Position numbers and translations under genes: made by a program
Part shown: positions 26,489-34,906 of the stretch, piece by piece
How the letters are laid out: the number at the start of each line of letters is the position of its first letter
Position numbering within the stretch: the stretch's first letter is position 1
Notes under the pieces: model-generated
What the model was told of the DNA's origin: nothing
Databases searched by the model: none
What the model saw: the letters and a program-made list of their open reading frames with translations, nothing else
Assembly (NCBI RefSeq): GCF_029051645.1
Contig: NZ_JAACFS010000023.1
Coordinates: 53,204 to 117,203, forward strand
Direction of reading: 5' to 3'
Origin: Bradyrhizobium sp. CSA112
Lineage (GTDB): Bacteria; Pseudomonadota; Alphaproteobacteria; Rhizobiales; Xanthobacteraceae
DNA: 64,000 bases

Positions 26489-26724
26489 GCCAGATTTGGG
26501 GCGCTGTACTTTCGGGGCGCCAAGGGCCCAAAATCCCGCGGATTTTGCCGATGTTCTTGTTCGGGAGAATTTGGCGGGCGGCCAGTGGCTCTCGATAGGG
26601 TGGAGAATGCATTTTTCTCCGCAACCTTCGTACCAGCCCAGAAAGTCCAATTCTCAATTTGCTGGACGCCGAAGCGGGTTGGGGTCGATTCATTTCGAAT
26701 CCATCTCCCTCACCCGAACGGGCC

Positions 26725-26775
26725 CCTTCATTCGTAATGACGGGGTCACAGGTTCGAGTCCTGTTTGCGGCACCA
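26725..26775 (+). other. tRNA-Thr (CGT) 3'-half remnant, probable att scar
   Basis: It has an anticodon loop TTCGTAA (CGT), a perfect T-arm ACAGG-TTCGAGT-CCTGT, acceptor strand TTGCGGC, discriminator A and CCA. The 5' half is absent. It is the last of five tRNA 3' fragments in this stretch, all on the plus strand. Confidence 0.8.
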
Positions 26776-26870
26776 GCCTTTTCAATCACTTAGTCCACTT
26801 CGACGGATCTCCGAAAAGCCCTGTGTCGGCACTGTGTCTGCAAACCAGTTGCGCCGCGTCGGGGGCCGTC

Positions 26871-26975
26871 ATGGATAGCTTGATGATCGGCTTGGATGCC
26901 GCGTCGGTTCTATTTATTATCTTCATAATCGGGATTGGTACTCTTGCCCTCTGGCCTGGGTACCACGGCAAATAA
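26871..26975 (+). CDS. Very small membrane peptide (putative)
   Basis: The 34-residue ORF has a hydrophobic core (AASVLFIIFIIGIGTLALW) and a short GYHGK end, like one transmembrane helix. The upstream sequence is G-rich without a clear Shine-Dalgarno. A terminator-like hairpin lies 30 bp after the stop, which supports a transcript ending here. Confidence 0.35.
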   Translation: MDSLMIGLDAASVLFIIFIIGIGTLALWPGYHGK

Positions 26976-27004
26976 GGTTCCGATCTGTTCTGAAGTCACG
27001 CGAG

Positions 27005-27031
27005 AGAATGGTACGTCTTCGTTACCATTCT
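27005..27031 (+). terminator. Putative rho-independent terminator
   Basis: A 9-bp stem AGAATGGTA/TACCATTCT with a 9-nt loop is followed by TTGTTTGG. It lies after the small membrane ORF ending at 26975. Confidence 0.5.
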
Positions 27032-27228
27032 TTGTTTGGTTGCCCCGGTGCCTTCTCCGGGGCGCGCTACTGCTCGCCCTGCGGTTCTATTTCCTGCCCA
27101 GGGGCGTCAAGCGCTGAAAAGGCGCTTTCGGCCTTTCACACCCCGCATGTGTGAATCGTGCATAAGGCACCTTCACACTATCGGCGGCACCGTCGAACTG
27201 TAGGCTTCGAATCGCTCGGTGAAAAAGC

Positions 27229-27258
27229 AGAAGGCCGGCGCGCAAACACCGGCCTTCT
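27229..27258. terminator. Strong hairpin, probably a minus-strand terminator
   Basis: A perfect 10-bp stem AGAAGGCCGG/CCGGCCTTCT has a 10-nt loop. AAAAA lies just to its left, giving a U-tract on the minus strand. No minus-strand gene to its right clearly uses it. The remainder of 26976-27431 holds no gene. Confidence 0.5.
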
Positions 27259-27431
27259 AGCTCACCGCGCTGGCGCGCCCTGTGAGGTGGATCTGGCTTC
27301 CGCTCGGGTCCACCTCACGAGCTTGCACCATCGTTGCCAGCCCGGCAACGGCGCCGGCAGTGGACAGCGGGGAAAACGGATTCGACTTGCGGCTTTATCC
27401 GCACGCAAATTAAACCAGTGGGGGACCAGGA

Positions 27432-27674
27432 ATGAAGCAGATCATTTTGGCCGCGGTTTTGACGCTGGCCGCGACCGCTGCCCAAGCGCAGCTTTACGGC
27501 ACTGGCTCAAACTCGCGCAGCCACACCGTGTCGCCCTACGTCAACAGCCACGGCACCTATGTAGGCGGCTCGCGCGCGACCAACCCCAACAACACGCAGA
27601 TGGACAACTACGGTACCCGCGGCAACGTGAATCCGTATACCGGCGCCGTTGGCATGCGCACGCCCCGGTATTGA
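27432..27674 (+). CDS. Small exported protein rich in Asn/Gly/Tyr
   Basis: The 80-residue protein has a clear signal peptide (MKQIILAAVLTLAATAAQA) and a mature part rich in Gly, Asn, Ser and Tyr (YGTGSNSRSHTVSPYVNSHG). A GGGGGACCAGGA tract precedes the ATG. Similar short exported proteins of unknown role are frequent in Bradyrhizobium. No domain is recognised. Confidence 0.8.
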   Translation: MKQIILAAVLTLAATAAQAQLYGTGSNSRSHTVSPYVNSHGTYVGGSRATNPNNTQMDNYGTRGNVNPYTGAVGMRTPRY

Positions 27675-27781
27675 AATACGCACGGCGTCGTGTCGACGCG
27701 TATCAGCAGGTATGATTGTGTAAGCTTTTCAGGGCTTCCCTGCCCGTTGTGCTGTGTTTGGGTCCAAACTTGGGTCCGCCG

Positions 27782-27916
27782 ATGGAAATGCCTCATTGGG
27801 TGCGGGAGCTGCGCCGGCGCTGGCGATATTTCGCCCCGATCGTGATCTGGTATGCGGCAATCGCCTTTTTCATTGCTGCTGTATGGATCTACGTGGCCCT
27901 TAAAGCGGACGGCTGA
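27782..27916 (+). CDS. Small single-pass membrane protein (putative)
   Basis: The 44-residue ORF MEMPHWVRELRRRW has a basic amphipathic start, then a hydrophobic helix (YFAPIVIWYAAIAFFIAAVWIYVAL) and a KADG end. The positive-inside pattern suggests an N-in, C-out inner membrane protein. Upstream in-frame start at 27716 is possible. The ribosome binding site is weak. Confidence 0.45.
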   Translation: MEMPHWVRELRRRWRYFAPIVIWYAAIAFFIAAVWIYVALKADG

Positions 27917-28189
27917 TCCGGTATGGCCTTTTCCTGAATCTAGGAAGCCCCGCTGGTGCGGGTTCGGTTCGCGGGGTGCCGTGGTGCCAGTCGATCGGCC
28001 CGGCGCATGGGCGCCCACGCTGTTTACCCTTGGGTGCTGTGCTGCCGCATGGTGTGATCAGATTCCAACACCGGCGGAAAGTCAGCTCTATCCTTATTCG
28101 GGACACAGTTGCGCCCATCGCCATCCGCACGACTTCGGGAAGCTGTTCGGCGATTGAGGGCGTCAAATCACCGAAAACCCGGAGCTGTT

Positions 28190-28387
28190 ATGAGTATCAT
28201 CCCCCTGGACCCTTCAAAGACGGTGCGAACGGCGGTGGGCCGCTCGATTTTCCCGGCCGATTCCTTCGGCCGCACCTCGAAACCAGCGGCCGGTGAGAGA
28301 AAGCCTGCAGATTGCCGCGCCTGCCAAATCAAAAGAAAAACCCGCCGGGTTGAAGCGGCCGGCTTGAGACCTTCACCGACGGCGTGA
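28190..28387 (+). CDS. Small hypothetical protein
   Basis: The 65-residue ORF starts MSIIPLDPSKTVRTAVGRSIF with GGAG six bases upstream. It is basic, with one CRAC cysteine pair. No domain recognised. Coding potential is judged from the ribosome binding site and from the peptide beginning only. Confidence 0.45.
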   Translation: MSIIPLDPSKTVRTAVGRSIFPADSFGRTSKPAAGERKPADCRACQIKRKTRRVEAAGLRPSPTA

Positions 28388-28418
28388 GCGCGGAACCGAA
28401 GCCCCGCGGCCGGAAACT

Positions 28419-28652
28419 CTAAAGCGGCAGGGATCCTTGTCCCTCAGCCCAATCGATGATCTCGAACAGCATGCCCCGTCTAAGCATTTCGGATTCCAAG
28501 TCCGCGGCGTGTTTCTTCCATTCTGGCGTATCGCGGACCTTGAACGTGGGTTCGCCGCCCTGATGTTCGGCCGCGTCATCGGCAGCCAAAGCGCCACGGA
28601 CGGCAGCGTACATCATCGTGAGGCTGTCATTCGTGAAAGCCTGATAATCCAT
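28419..28652 (-). CDS. Small hypothetical protein, conserved-looking
   Basis: The 77-residue acidic protein MDYQAFTNDSLTMMYAAVRGAL has a strong Shine-Dalgarno (GGAGAG). The second half (PEWKKHAADLESEMLRRGMLFEIIDW) looks like two amphipathic helices. It seems cytoplasmic and unrelated to a known family. A minus-strand terminator lies just upstream, separating it from the next minus-strand genes. Confidence 0.65.
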   Translation of the reverse strand: MDYQAFTNDSLTMMYAAVRGALAADDAAEHQGGEPTFKVRDTPEWKKHAADLESEMLRRGMLFEIIDWAEGQGSLPL

Positions 28653-28664
28653 CTACTCTCCTGC

Positions 28665-28698
28665 AAAAAAGCCGTCGCAGGTATTCCCAGCGACGGCT
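28665..28698 (-). terminator. Rho-independent terminator (minus strand)
   Basis: A 9-bp stem AGCCGTCGC/GCGACGGCT with an 11-nt loop is followed on the minus strand by six U. It would end transcripts of the HTH-like gene located to the right (28837-29544). Confidence 0.85.
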
Positions 28699-28836
28699 CT
28701 ACTCAATACGCGTGACCACCAGAAGGTCACGATCACAGTGCGCCTGAAGCGTTAACCCGACATTACTGGCGCGGCCGCCTGGCAAGCGCTGCCAGTCCCT
28801 GCCGGTTGCGCTTCCTCATCGATCGGCGCCGGTGCT

Positions 28837-29544
28837 TCATAGACCTCGCTCCTTCAGCAACCGATCAACCACGGCTTCGATCATCTGTTGCTCGGCCTCG
28901 GGCAACGTCCTCACCAACGCTGCAAGCTCTGCAGCGCACATATTCGGGTTCGATGAGGTCGGATCTTTCTCAAAGATGCGCCCCTTGCCCTCCAGCAACC
29001 ATTCGACATTCACGCCGTGCTTTTTAGTGAACTTGGCTATCTCGTGATGCTTGAGTGTCAGTGCCGGCTTGATCTCTTCTTCGGAAAGATCGCGAGACGC
29101 GGCGATGTCCCTGATGCGCTGTCGCATCGCCGCTTTGAACTCCCGCCGATGTGCGAGCGCCTCGCTCTTGGTGCGGCGCGGCGGCTCAAGGAATGGCACC
29201 GGCGTGCGGGTCAGCGACCGGGCCGCGACGATTGCCGCGCTCAGCTTGTTTTCGGCTGATGTAAGTAGTTTTTCGCGCGCGGCTGCGTGTTCGCGATCGC
29301 ACTGCAATTGTCGTCGGATGGCCTTGAGTTTGGTCTGAGCCTTGTCAATGTCGAAACAAACATCGCGCATCAGGTCTGCCTCGTCCGATTGCACGATCAG
29401 ATTGTAGCTGCGAAACACCATGCGCCGGCCGGTGGGTCGGCGGCCTGTGTCGCGGGGCTCGAACGGCGCGACACTCTCGGAACGGAGTACGCGGTTCGGG
29501 ATACGCGCCGCTCTGAGCGCGGACAGATTGATAACGTTGCTCAT
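28837..29544 (-). CDS. Uncharacterised protein with possible Cro/C1-type helix-turn-helix
   Basis: The start at MSNVINLSALRAARI gives 235 residues. An N-terminal extended region is followed by a helical coiled segment (about 75-135, DIDKAQTKLKAIRRQLQ). An HTH-like part follows (LTLKHHEIAKFTKKHGVNVEWLLEGKGRIF), close to the GVNVEWLL-G-G pattern of phage repressor-type HTH proteins. A final helix holds LAALVRTLPEAEQQMIEAVVDRL. The ATG overlaps the stop of a broken upstream gene as ATGA. The ORF extends to 29718, but that part belongs to the broken neighbour. Confidence 0.65.
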   Translation of the reverse strand: MSNVINLSALRAARIPNRVLRSESVAPFEPRDTGRRPTGRRMVFRSYNLIVQSDEADLMRDVCFDIDKAQTKLKAIRRQLQCDREHAAAREKLLTSAENKLSAAIVAARSLTRTPVPFLEPPRRTKSEALAHRREFKAAMRQRIRDIAASRDLSEEEIKPALTLKHHEIAKFTKKHGVNVEWLLEGKGRIFEKDPTSSNPNMCAAELAALVRTLPEAEQQMIEAVVDRLLKERGL

Positions 29545-29990
29545 GCCTGCACCCCGATATTCTTGAGGGACGCCGCAAAAGCTTTGAAGGAGGACGTCCG
29601 GTTCCGCGCGTTCGCGGGTCATCCATTCCGTCTCGTCCTCGCTTGCCAACTCCTCGAAGTAGTCCAGTTTTGCGAGCAACCCCGGTACCGTCGTCGCCGG
29701 CGCCGCCACGAAAGCCACGAACGCGTCGTCCGCGTCGTGGCAGGGCTGTGTAGAGACCAGCTTCCATGCCCGGCGCCGTATCTGCGCTCAAAGCGGTTTT
29801 GCAGCTCGAGCGAAACCATGTGAGCGGCATGAGCTTTTCTGTGGGCCTCGATCAGTTCGAACACGGGATCAACCGCGCCCGCCAGGGCAGCGGCGGGGAT
29901 TGCAGCAGCAAGGGCGCCGCCGGTAGCGATGGTGAGTAAGTGCCGCCGTGTTGGATCGACGGGCGGAAACATCGGTCGTTCGATGGTCAT
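29541..29990 (-). pseudogene. Tat-signal protein gene broken by two compensating frameshifts
   Basis: The gene starts MTIERPMFPPVDPTRRHLLT, a twin-arginine type signal (TRRHLLTIATGGALAAA). The frame is sensible to about 29780 (GAGHG), then loses one base. The alternate frame continues with coding-like peptide (LVSTQPCHDADDAFVAFVAAP, LLAKLDYFEELASEDETEWM) until about 29578, where one extra base in a TTTT run restores frame 0. It ends AASLKNIGVQA at TGA 29541-29543. Unshifted reading stops at 29619. The repaired product would be about 149 residues, of unknown function. Confidence 0.65.
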
Positions 29991-30336
29991 GGTGGTTTGC
30001 TTTCTAGATGGCTGTTCAAGGCCGTAGCCGGTAACAGACCGGCAGCCGGGAGTTGAACACCTGCTAGAAACAGGCGGATGGCCTTTAAGCTTTCGCTCTG
30101 GACATAGCGCACCCCTCCCGGCAATAAACGCCAGGTCGGTGCACCCGCCAAGGTGCATCCCGCATCAGACCCGCGGGTCCATGCATTCGGCAGCTTCCGA
30201 CGCCAATCGGTCGCAACGCCTATTCTAGTCCGGGTGTTCAAGCCCGCGGACATGCTGCACCTGATTTGGTTAAAAAATCAATTCCCCACCTCGGGGAAAC
30301 GTGGTCGATTGGAGCGGATAAACGACGTCTGCGGCC
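29991..30336. other. Divergent intergenic region, no gene recognised
   Basis: Between the broken Tat-signal gene (minus) and the lipoprotein gene (plus) there are only shadow ORFs. Promoters for both directions are likely here, but none can be pinpointed. Confidence 0.35.
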
Positions 30337-30570
30337 GTGCTTAGGATTTCGACCGTGCTCCGGACATTGCTAATCCTGTGCCCACTCTGTCTCTCGGTCT
30401 CGGCCTGTGCCAGCGGCCCCCATGTCGCCGACATGCCGCATTGGATGGGCGGATTGCCGACGAACGCGCCTCCGCGTCGTGGGACGCCGGAGTATGATGC
30501 CTGGCAGGCCGAGCGCGCGAAGGAGGCTGCGAGGCCGAAAACCGGAAGTACCAGCCAGCCGACCCGCTGA
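30337..30570 (+). CDS. Small lipoprotein
   Basis: A GTG start gives 77 residues. The signal peptide ends in a lipobox (LSVSAC) with Cys at about residue 24. The mature part is SGPHVADMPHWMGGLPTNAPPRRGTPEYDAWQ in two blocks and then a charged Lys/Arg/Glu tail. Such short lipoproteins are common in this genus and unassigned. It should be anchored in the periplasmic face of a membrane. Confidence 0.75.
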   Translation: MLRISTVLRTLLILCPLCLSVSACASGPHVADMPHWMGGLPTNAPPRRGTPEYDAWQAERAKEAARPKTGSTSQPTR

Positions 30571-30629
30571 TTTGCGTTAAGAAGCCATCCGCCGCCTGGT
30601 CGAACTCGGGGCTGAAGGGGAAAAAGCAA

Positions 30630-30824
30630 ATGATCAAGCCGAAGCGGTCTGCCGAGCAACAGGTTGCGGACGAGCTCGAGCGACGGGCTCTCCACCCGCT
30701 TTCGTCGAGGCAGACGATATCGGACAGCCAAGCCGAGCCAGAATTCCATGCAAACCACAAACGCCTTAGAGCAGAAAGGCTGGCGCGAGAGGCAGTCGAG
30801 ATCGGGCTGAAGGCGAAGAAATGA
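30630..30824 (+). CDS. Small basic protein, first of two related genes
   Basis: The 64-residue basic protein follows GAAGGGGAAAAAG. Its C-terminal half (FHANHKRLRAERLAREAVEI) shares the pattern F-x2-N-x2-R-L-[KR]-A-E-R-L-A-R-E-A with the following gene, so the two are tandem paralogues. The stop overlaps the next start (ATGA). Highly helical and charged; a nucleic-acid or coiled-coil role is possible but not shown. Confidence 0.65.
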   Translation: MIKPKRSAEQQVADELERRALHPLSSRQTISDSQAEPEFHANHKRLRAERLAREAVEIGLKAKK

Positions 30825-31051
30825 CAAGGCCGCCGGGCGGGCTTCAACCACCAAAGCCGACCACCAAAGCCGAGCGCGATGCGCGTAAGGCATTTCGCCA
30901 AGTCGATGCCAAGAAGGCAATGACTGAGCACGAGATCGCGCAGAAGGCCTTCTCTAACAACCGTGAGCGTCTGAAGGCAGAGCGGCTCGCCAGGGAGGCT
31001 GCGGGGCCACCGCCCCCGAAAGCCAAAGCCCCCAAGGCGAAGGGGAAATGA
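30821..31051 (+). CDS. Small basic protein, second related gene
   Basis: The 76-residue protein starts MTRPPGGLQPPKPTTKAERD and repeats the R-L-K-A-E-R-L-A-R-E-A helix of the preceding gene (about 53-63). A Pro/Lys-rich tail (PPPPKAKAPKAKGK) follows. Both its ends overlap neighbours by 4 bp, which implies a three-gene translationally coupled unit. Function unknown. Confidence 0.65.
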   Translation: MTRPPGGLQPPKPTTKAERDARKAFRQVDAKKAMTEHEIAQKAFSNNRERLKAERLAREAAGPPPPKAKAPKAKGK

Positions 31052-31401
31052 TCGGCCTGGTTAAGGGAACGGTGTTGGGCCTTCTTTTCGCCTCCCTGGC
31101 TGTAAGCGCTTTTGCCCAAAACGACCCTGTGGCGGCGCGGATGAAAGAGATTAGCGATCGGTATAACGAGTGCGTTTATTCCTCAGCAATTAGTCAGATG
31201 CGGCTCGGCGCAACCGACATAAATTTGGCCGCTGAAAGGGCGTTCGGCTCGTGTGCAACCGAAACCGCACGAATGCTGAAAATAATGCGACAGAACGGAC
31301 TCACCGCGGATCAGATCGATACCGTATTTCTCGATAAAAAGAGCGGGATCAAACGAGAGCTACGAAAAATATTGGAAGAAGTAGAAACCGGGAAGAAATA
31401 G
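31048..31401 (+). CDS. Small exported helical protein
   Basis: The 117-residue protein has a signal peptide (MIGLVKGTVLGLLFASLAVSAFA). The mature domain is helical with two cysteines (NECVYSSAIS, FGSCATETARM), possibly a disulfide in the periplasm. It ends IKRELRKILEEVETGKK. The start overlaps the preceding gene's stop (ATGA). No family recognised. Confidence 0.7.
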   Translation: MIGLVKGTVLGLLFASLAVSAFAQNDPVAARMKEISDRYNECVYSSAISQMRLGATDINLAAERAFGSCATETARMLKIMRQNGLTADQIDTVFLDKKSGIKRELRKILEEVETGKK

Positions 31402-31441
31402 CGGCCGCAGCACAGCTGGGGCTGAAGGCGATGGGGAAATA

Positions 31442-31552
31442 GTGAACGAGCTAAAGCCGACCGCCGCGAGAACGCCATGGTTTTGGTTTGTGGCGGCGCT
31501 GTCGGCGATGTCGATCATCACGGCAATCACCTTCATCGGGTTTCCCATTTAG
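31442..31552 (+). CDS. Very small membrane peptide (putative)
   Basis: A GTG start with GATGGGGA about 8 bp upstream gives 36 residues: MNELKPTAARTPW, then a hydrophobic helix FWFVAALSAMSIITAITFIGF. It follows the small-gene chain by 40 bp and may belong to the same transcript. Confidence 0.4.
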   Translation: MNELKPTAARTPWFWFVAALSAMSIITAITFIGFPI

Positions 31553-32517
31553 GGGTCGCGCCAGGCCTTGATGGGAACGTAGCCCACTGCTCGGCAGTAA
31601 GGTGGGTACCGTTGTCGGTCTTAAGCGCCATAGCCGCACCGTCATGGTTCGCTTTGACGGCAACAGGACGACGAACACCCCACACCGCGATTACATCGAG
31701 ACGGTTGAGGCTTAGTGAGATTTCGAGATCGCCCGTTGCAGCGTGCGAACCAAAACGGGCGCCGACCGCCTTGTCGCCGTAAGTCCGCTCTCGTGATGGG
31801 CGCGCAGGTTGAAATTCCGTTTCTGGCAAAGCCGACATACGTATCATGTTGGCCTCAAGGGTTGCTCCGATAGGAAAGCGGTATTTACGAGTGATAACCC
31901 TAGGCCGCCCGATCTCTTTCGACCTGCCTTGGGTTCTTGGCGACATCGTAAGGCCAATGACCGTGGCAGCGCCTTGGCCTCGTCCCTGGCGCGCGCACCC
32001 ACTCCTCGCGCTTCTCGTTCGGTCGTCAAGATAACGGACGTAACGTTGGGTGTATCGGTGCGACGATGGTTCTCGGCGCTCAGGAAGCCAGAGGTGCGGC
32101 CCGGCCACCGGCTTGGACTTGGGCCGGGGTCCTGGACGAACTCGGTCCAGAGGCAAAAAACCGGCCGCCCTGCCGGTGGCAACGTGTCGCTCCCCTTGTT
32201 ACCCGAACCACTCAACATAGCTTTTCGGTATCTGGAGACATATAGCTTCTCCGAGATACCCGAGCGCTCCCCCATAATCTTGCAGGGCGAACCAACTTCA
32301 TGCGCTCTGTGGAATCGCGTGCTCGAGCTTAACCCTGCGCAGGTTAGGCTCTCAGGCACTTAGGCCTGGTCTATCCTATTCTTTTAGATCGACACCGGAC
32401 CTAATGCTGCCAGGCGCGGGAGTCTTTCAAAGCGGACCCCGCTCCCTATCATCCCATATTCGTGAGATGCTTGGCTCTAAGTGAGCGGCCCACTTAGTTG
32501 CACCGTTGACTTACCTT
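31553..32517. other. Long intergenic region, no supported gene
   Basis: A minus-strand ORF (31533-32156) and a plus-strand one (31809-32363) cover each other. Neither has a recognisable motif or ribosome binding site, and both are Arg/Pro-rich shadow-like. No RNA gene was identified. Confidence 0.35.
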
Positions 32518-34152
32518 TCACACACCGCCCACACGTAAGCCTTCGACATATCGGTTCACAAAGCCCGGATCGTTACAGAAGAAAAACTCTTGCCTTGCGG
32601 TCTCGGCGCTATAGCTCGGCTTGCGCTGAAGTAATTCAGCCGCAACCGTCTTTGCCTCCGCCTTCTCTCCTAAAAGGCCTAATGAAGCCGCCAAGGTGGC
32701 AAATACCTGATAGGTTACGTTGGTCTGCCGTGTTGCCCTACGAGCAAACTCAACTGCTATTTCATACTCTCCAAGGGAGAAATGCGTCCAAGACCGGACA
32801 TGATGAAAACTCGAAAGATCGCTGTCTCGAGGACTGAGCATGGCAGCTCGATCGAGCAGCGCTTCTGCTTGATTTTCTTGCCCATACCAAAGCAAATTGA
32901 ACCCTTGTGCAAAGTATCCTTGTGCAAAGCTTGGATTGAGCTCCAAAGATAGATCGAGAGCCGCGAGCGCTTCATCATTCCGATGCGTCAAGCATAGAGC
33001 CCGTCCGAGTACGCAGTGGCAAAAACAATCAAGGTCATCGAGCAAAACGGCATGGCGCGCTTGACGCAGAGCAAGTTCCAAGCGAGCCGGCCGGTCCTTC
33101 GGGTCATCGACGAAGGCGCGTTGCACGTTAACATAGCCCAGCGCGCCATGACCGCGCGCGAACTTCGGATCTGCCGCAAGGGCACGGTGAAAATAAGTTT
33201 CGGCCTGGTCGAACCCTGGGGTGGTGAATCGCCATAAATTCCACAAACCGCGCTGATAGCAATCCCAGGCATCTAGACTGCTTGGCGCTTTGCGGGCCGC
33301 GAGCTTCTGCTCAACTTTCGACAGCTCAGGTTCGATCGTTGCGGTGATCTGCGTCGCCATCTCTTCTTGAACGTCAAAAATAGATTCGAGCTGTAGGTCG
33401 TACGTCTCGGACCACAACTGCTCTCCATCAACAGTTCGGACGAGCTCTGCCGTTATCCGGATTGCCTCGCGGTTCTTGCGAACGCTACCGAGCACCAGGT
33501 ATTTGACTGCCAACTGGTGCCCAACATCGCGTGGGTCGACACGCTGGCCTTGGAACGCCATGGTTGAATGCCGGGAAATGACTGCAAGCCAGCGGTTGCG
33601 GGCGAGTAGGCGAATGATGTCCTCGGTCAGTCCATAACTGAAGTAGTCGTTCTCAGCATCACCGGAGTTGTTCGCGAATGGCATCACGGCGATTGACGAT
33701 CGCGTGACGGTCTCTGCTCTTGTCGTTTCCGAAACAATATCAGTCAAGCCGCCCACCTCCGTTAGTGAGGCATTGGCTGGGGCGCCGCCTGACTCGACAG
33801 CATTAGGAACAAGCGGAGATACCTCCCGATCTGAGCTCAGGCTGATTTCCTGAACATCCGGAAGAAATCGAAAGCCGCGCTTATGGAATGTTTTTATGAA
33901 GATCTGATCGTTTCCGTTATCGCCTAGCGCGCGGCGGGCACCATTGATCCGGCTGCTGAGTGCTGCTTCTGAGATAATGCGGCCATTCCATATCGTCTCT
34001 ATCAGTTCATCTTTGCTGACGATCCGATCACGGTTTCGCACGAAGTGCACGATCAGATCGAATACCTGAGGCTCGATATGGACGACCTCGCCAGATAGGC
34101 GCAGTTCATGCCGGCTCGGATCAATTTCAAAATGAGCGAAGCGATATTTCAC
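32518..34152 (-). CDS. CadC/OmpR-type winged-helix regulator with TPR repeats
   Basis: A GTG start with GGAGG six bases upstream (VKYRFAHFEIDPSRHELRL) gives 544 residues. Residues 1-100 are the OmpR-family winged helix (EPQVFDLIVHFVRNRDRIVSKDELIETIWNGR, in pieces). A TolB/FlgO-like domain follows (SIAVMPFANNSGDAENDYFSYGLTEDI and an E-T-Y-D-L-Q region). TPR-type repeats fill 300-540 (ALAADPKFARGHGALGYV, LELNPSFAQGYFAQG). Proteins of this build combine DNA binding with TPR signalling. It is divergent from the OsmC operon and may regulate it. Confidence 0.88.
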   Translation of the reverse strand: MKYRFAHFEIDPSRHELRLSGEVVHIEPQVFDLIVHFVRNRDRIVSKDELIETIWNGRIISEAALSSRINGARRALGDNGNDQIFIKTFHKRGFRFLPDVQEISLSSDREVSPLVPNAVESGGAPANASLTEVGGLTDIVSETTRAETVTRSSIAVMPFANNSGDAENDYFSYGLTEDIIRLLARNRWLAVISRHSTMAFQGQRVDPRDVGHQLAVKYLVLGSVRKNREAIRITAELVRTVDGEQLWSETYDLQLESIFDVQEEMATQITATIEPELSKVEQKLAARKAPSSLDAWDCYQRGLWNLWRFTTPGFDQAETYFHRALAADPKFARGHGALGYVNVQRAFVDDPKDRPARLELALRQARHAVLLDDLDCFCHCVLGRALCLTHRNDEALAALDLSLELNPSFAQGYFAQGFNLLWYGQENQAEALLDRAAMLSPRDSDLSSFHHVRSWTHFSLGEYEIAVEFARRATRQTNVTYQVFATLAASLGLLGEKAEAKTVAAELLQRKPSYSAETARQEFFFCNDPGFVNRYVEGLRVGGV

Positions 34153-34906
34153 TACGAGCCTCCGTAGCGCATGATCAACGGAAACAAAGGCATTCCAAAG
34201 GAGAACAAATGCTTTTCTAAACAATTCCGCCAAGCTTTACCCGAAGCCAAAGTCTACAGATCAGCTATCGATACTTCAATGGACAACACCCCAAATGGGC
34301 AGGCTTCTGAGTATTACCGATACGATGGTTCCGGCCCAAGACGCCGAATTGCGTGTTCATCGGGCTGCAAGGAAGCCCAAGCACCTGTGTGGTCGCGTTT
34401 GGCGGGCGGCTGGGAGGCGGGGCTGCTCCAGGGCTGCGGCTCACCTGCCACTTGACGGAACTCTACCAATGCTCACGACCTATTTCTCCGGCACGATGCC
34501 GATCCTAAGGCGGCGCGGGTTATTTCTACTGATCCGTGCGAAGCGAATCCTTAACCGCCGAGTCGCCGCAGCGATTGCTTATCGGGAAGAACGAGTGAGC
34601 CAGGCCTCAACTGTGAACTGGAACGCATCCCACCGTTTAGCTCGGAACGGCACGCGCGCGCCTATGGTTTTTGGCAACGGTATCGTCAACAAATGAAATC
34701 AACATGATCGTCGATAGACGATAGCCGCTGCGTACGAATAGTCCGCGCCAATAACACCAAGTCGATCACATAACCGGCGAACACGCCGCTCACCGATCGA
34801 AGAGAGAGATCCATCACCTGCGCATCACGGGCGCCGGAGGGGATACGGCTGTGCCACAGCAGGGCCGTCCAAATGTGACTAGTGAACCCACAATAGGAGA
34901 GAGATA
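34153..34906. other. Divergent intergenic region before the OsmC operon
   Basis: Roughly 750 bp between the regulator and osmC-like genes holds no convincing ORF; the 133-codon plus-strand frame at 34295 is low-quality. The length suggests a regulatory region or a removed gene. No operator could be assigned. Confidence 0.4.

Noticed and set aside
26310..26789. 159-codon minus-strand ORF over the tRNA fragments
   Set aside because: It runs through three tRNA remnants and a terminator and has no recognisable motif.
31533..32156. 207-codon minus-strand ORF
   Set aside because: No motif or ribosome binding site; it overlaps a plus-strand ORF of equal quality and the small membrane ORF at 31442.
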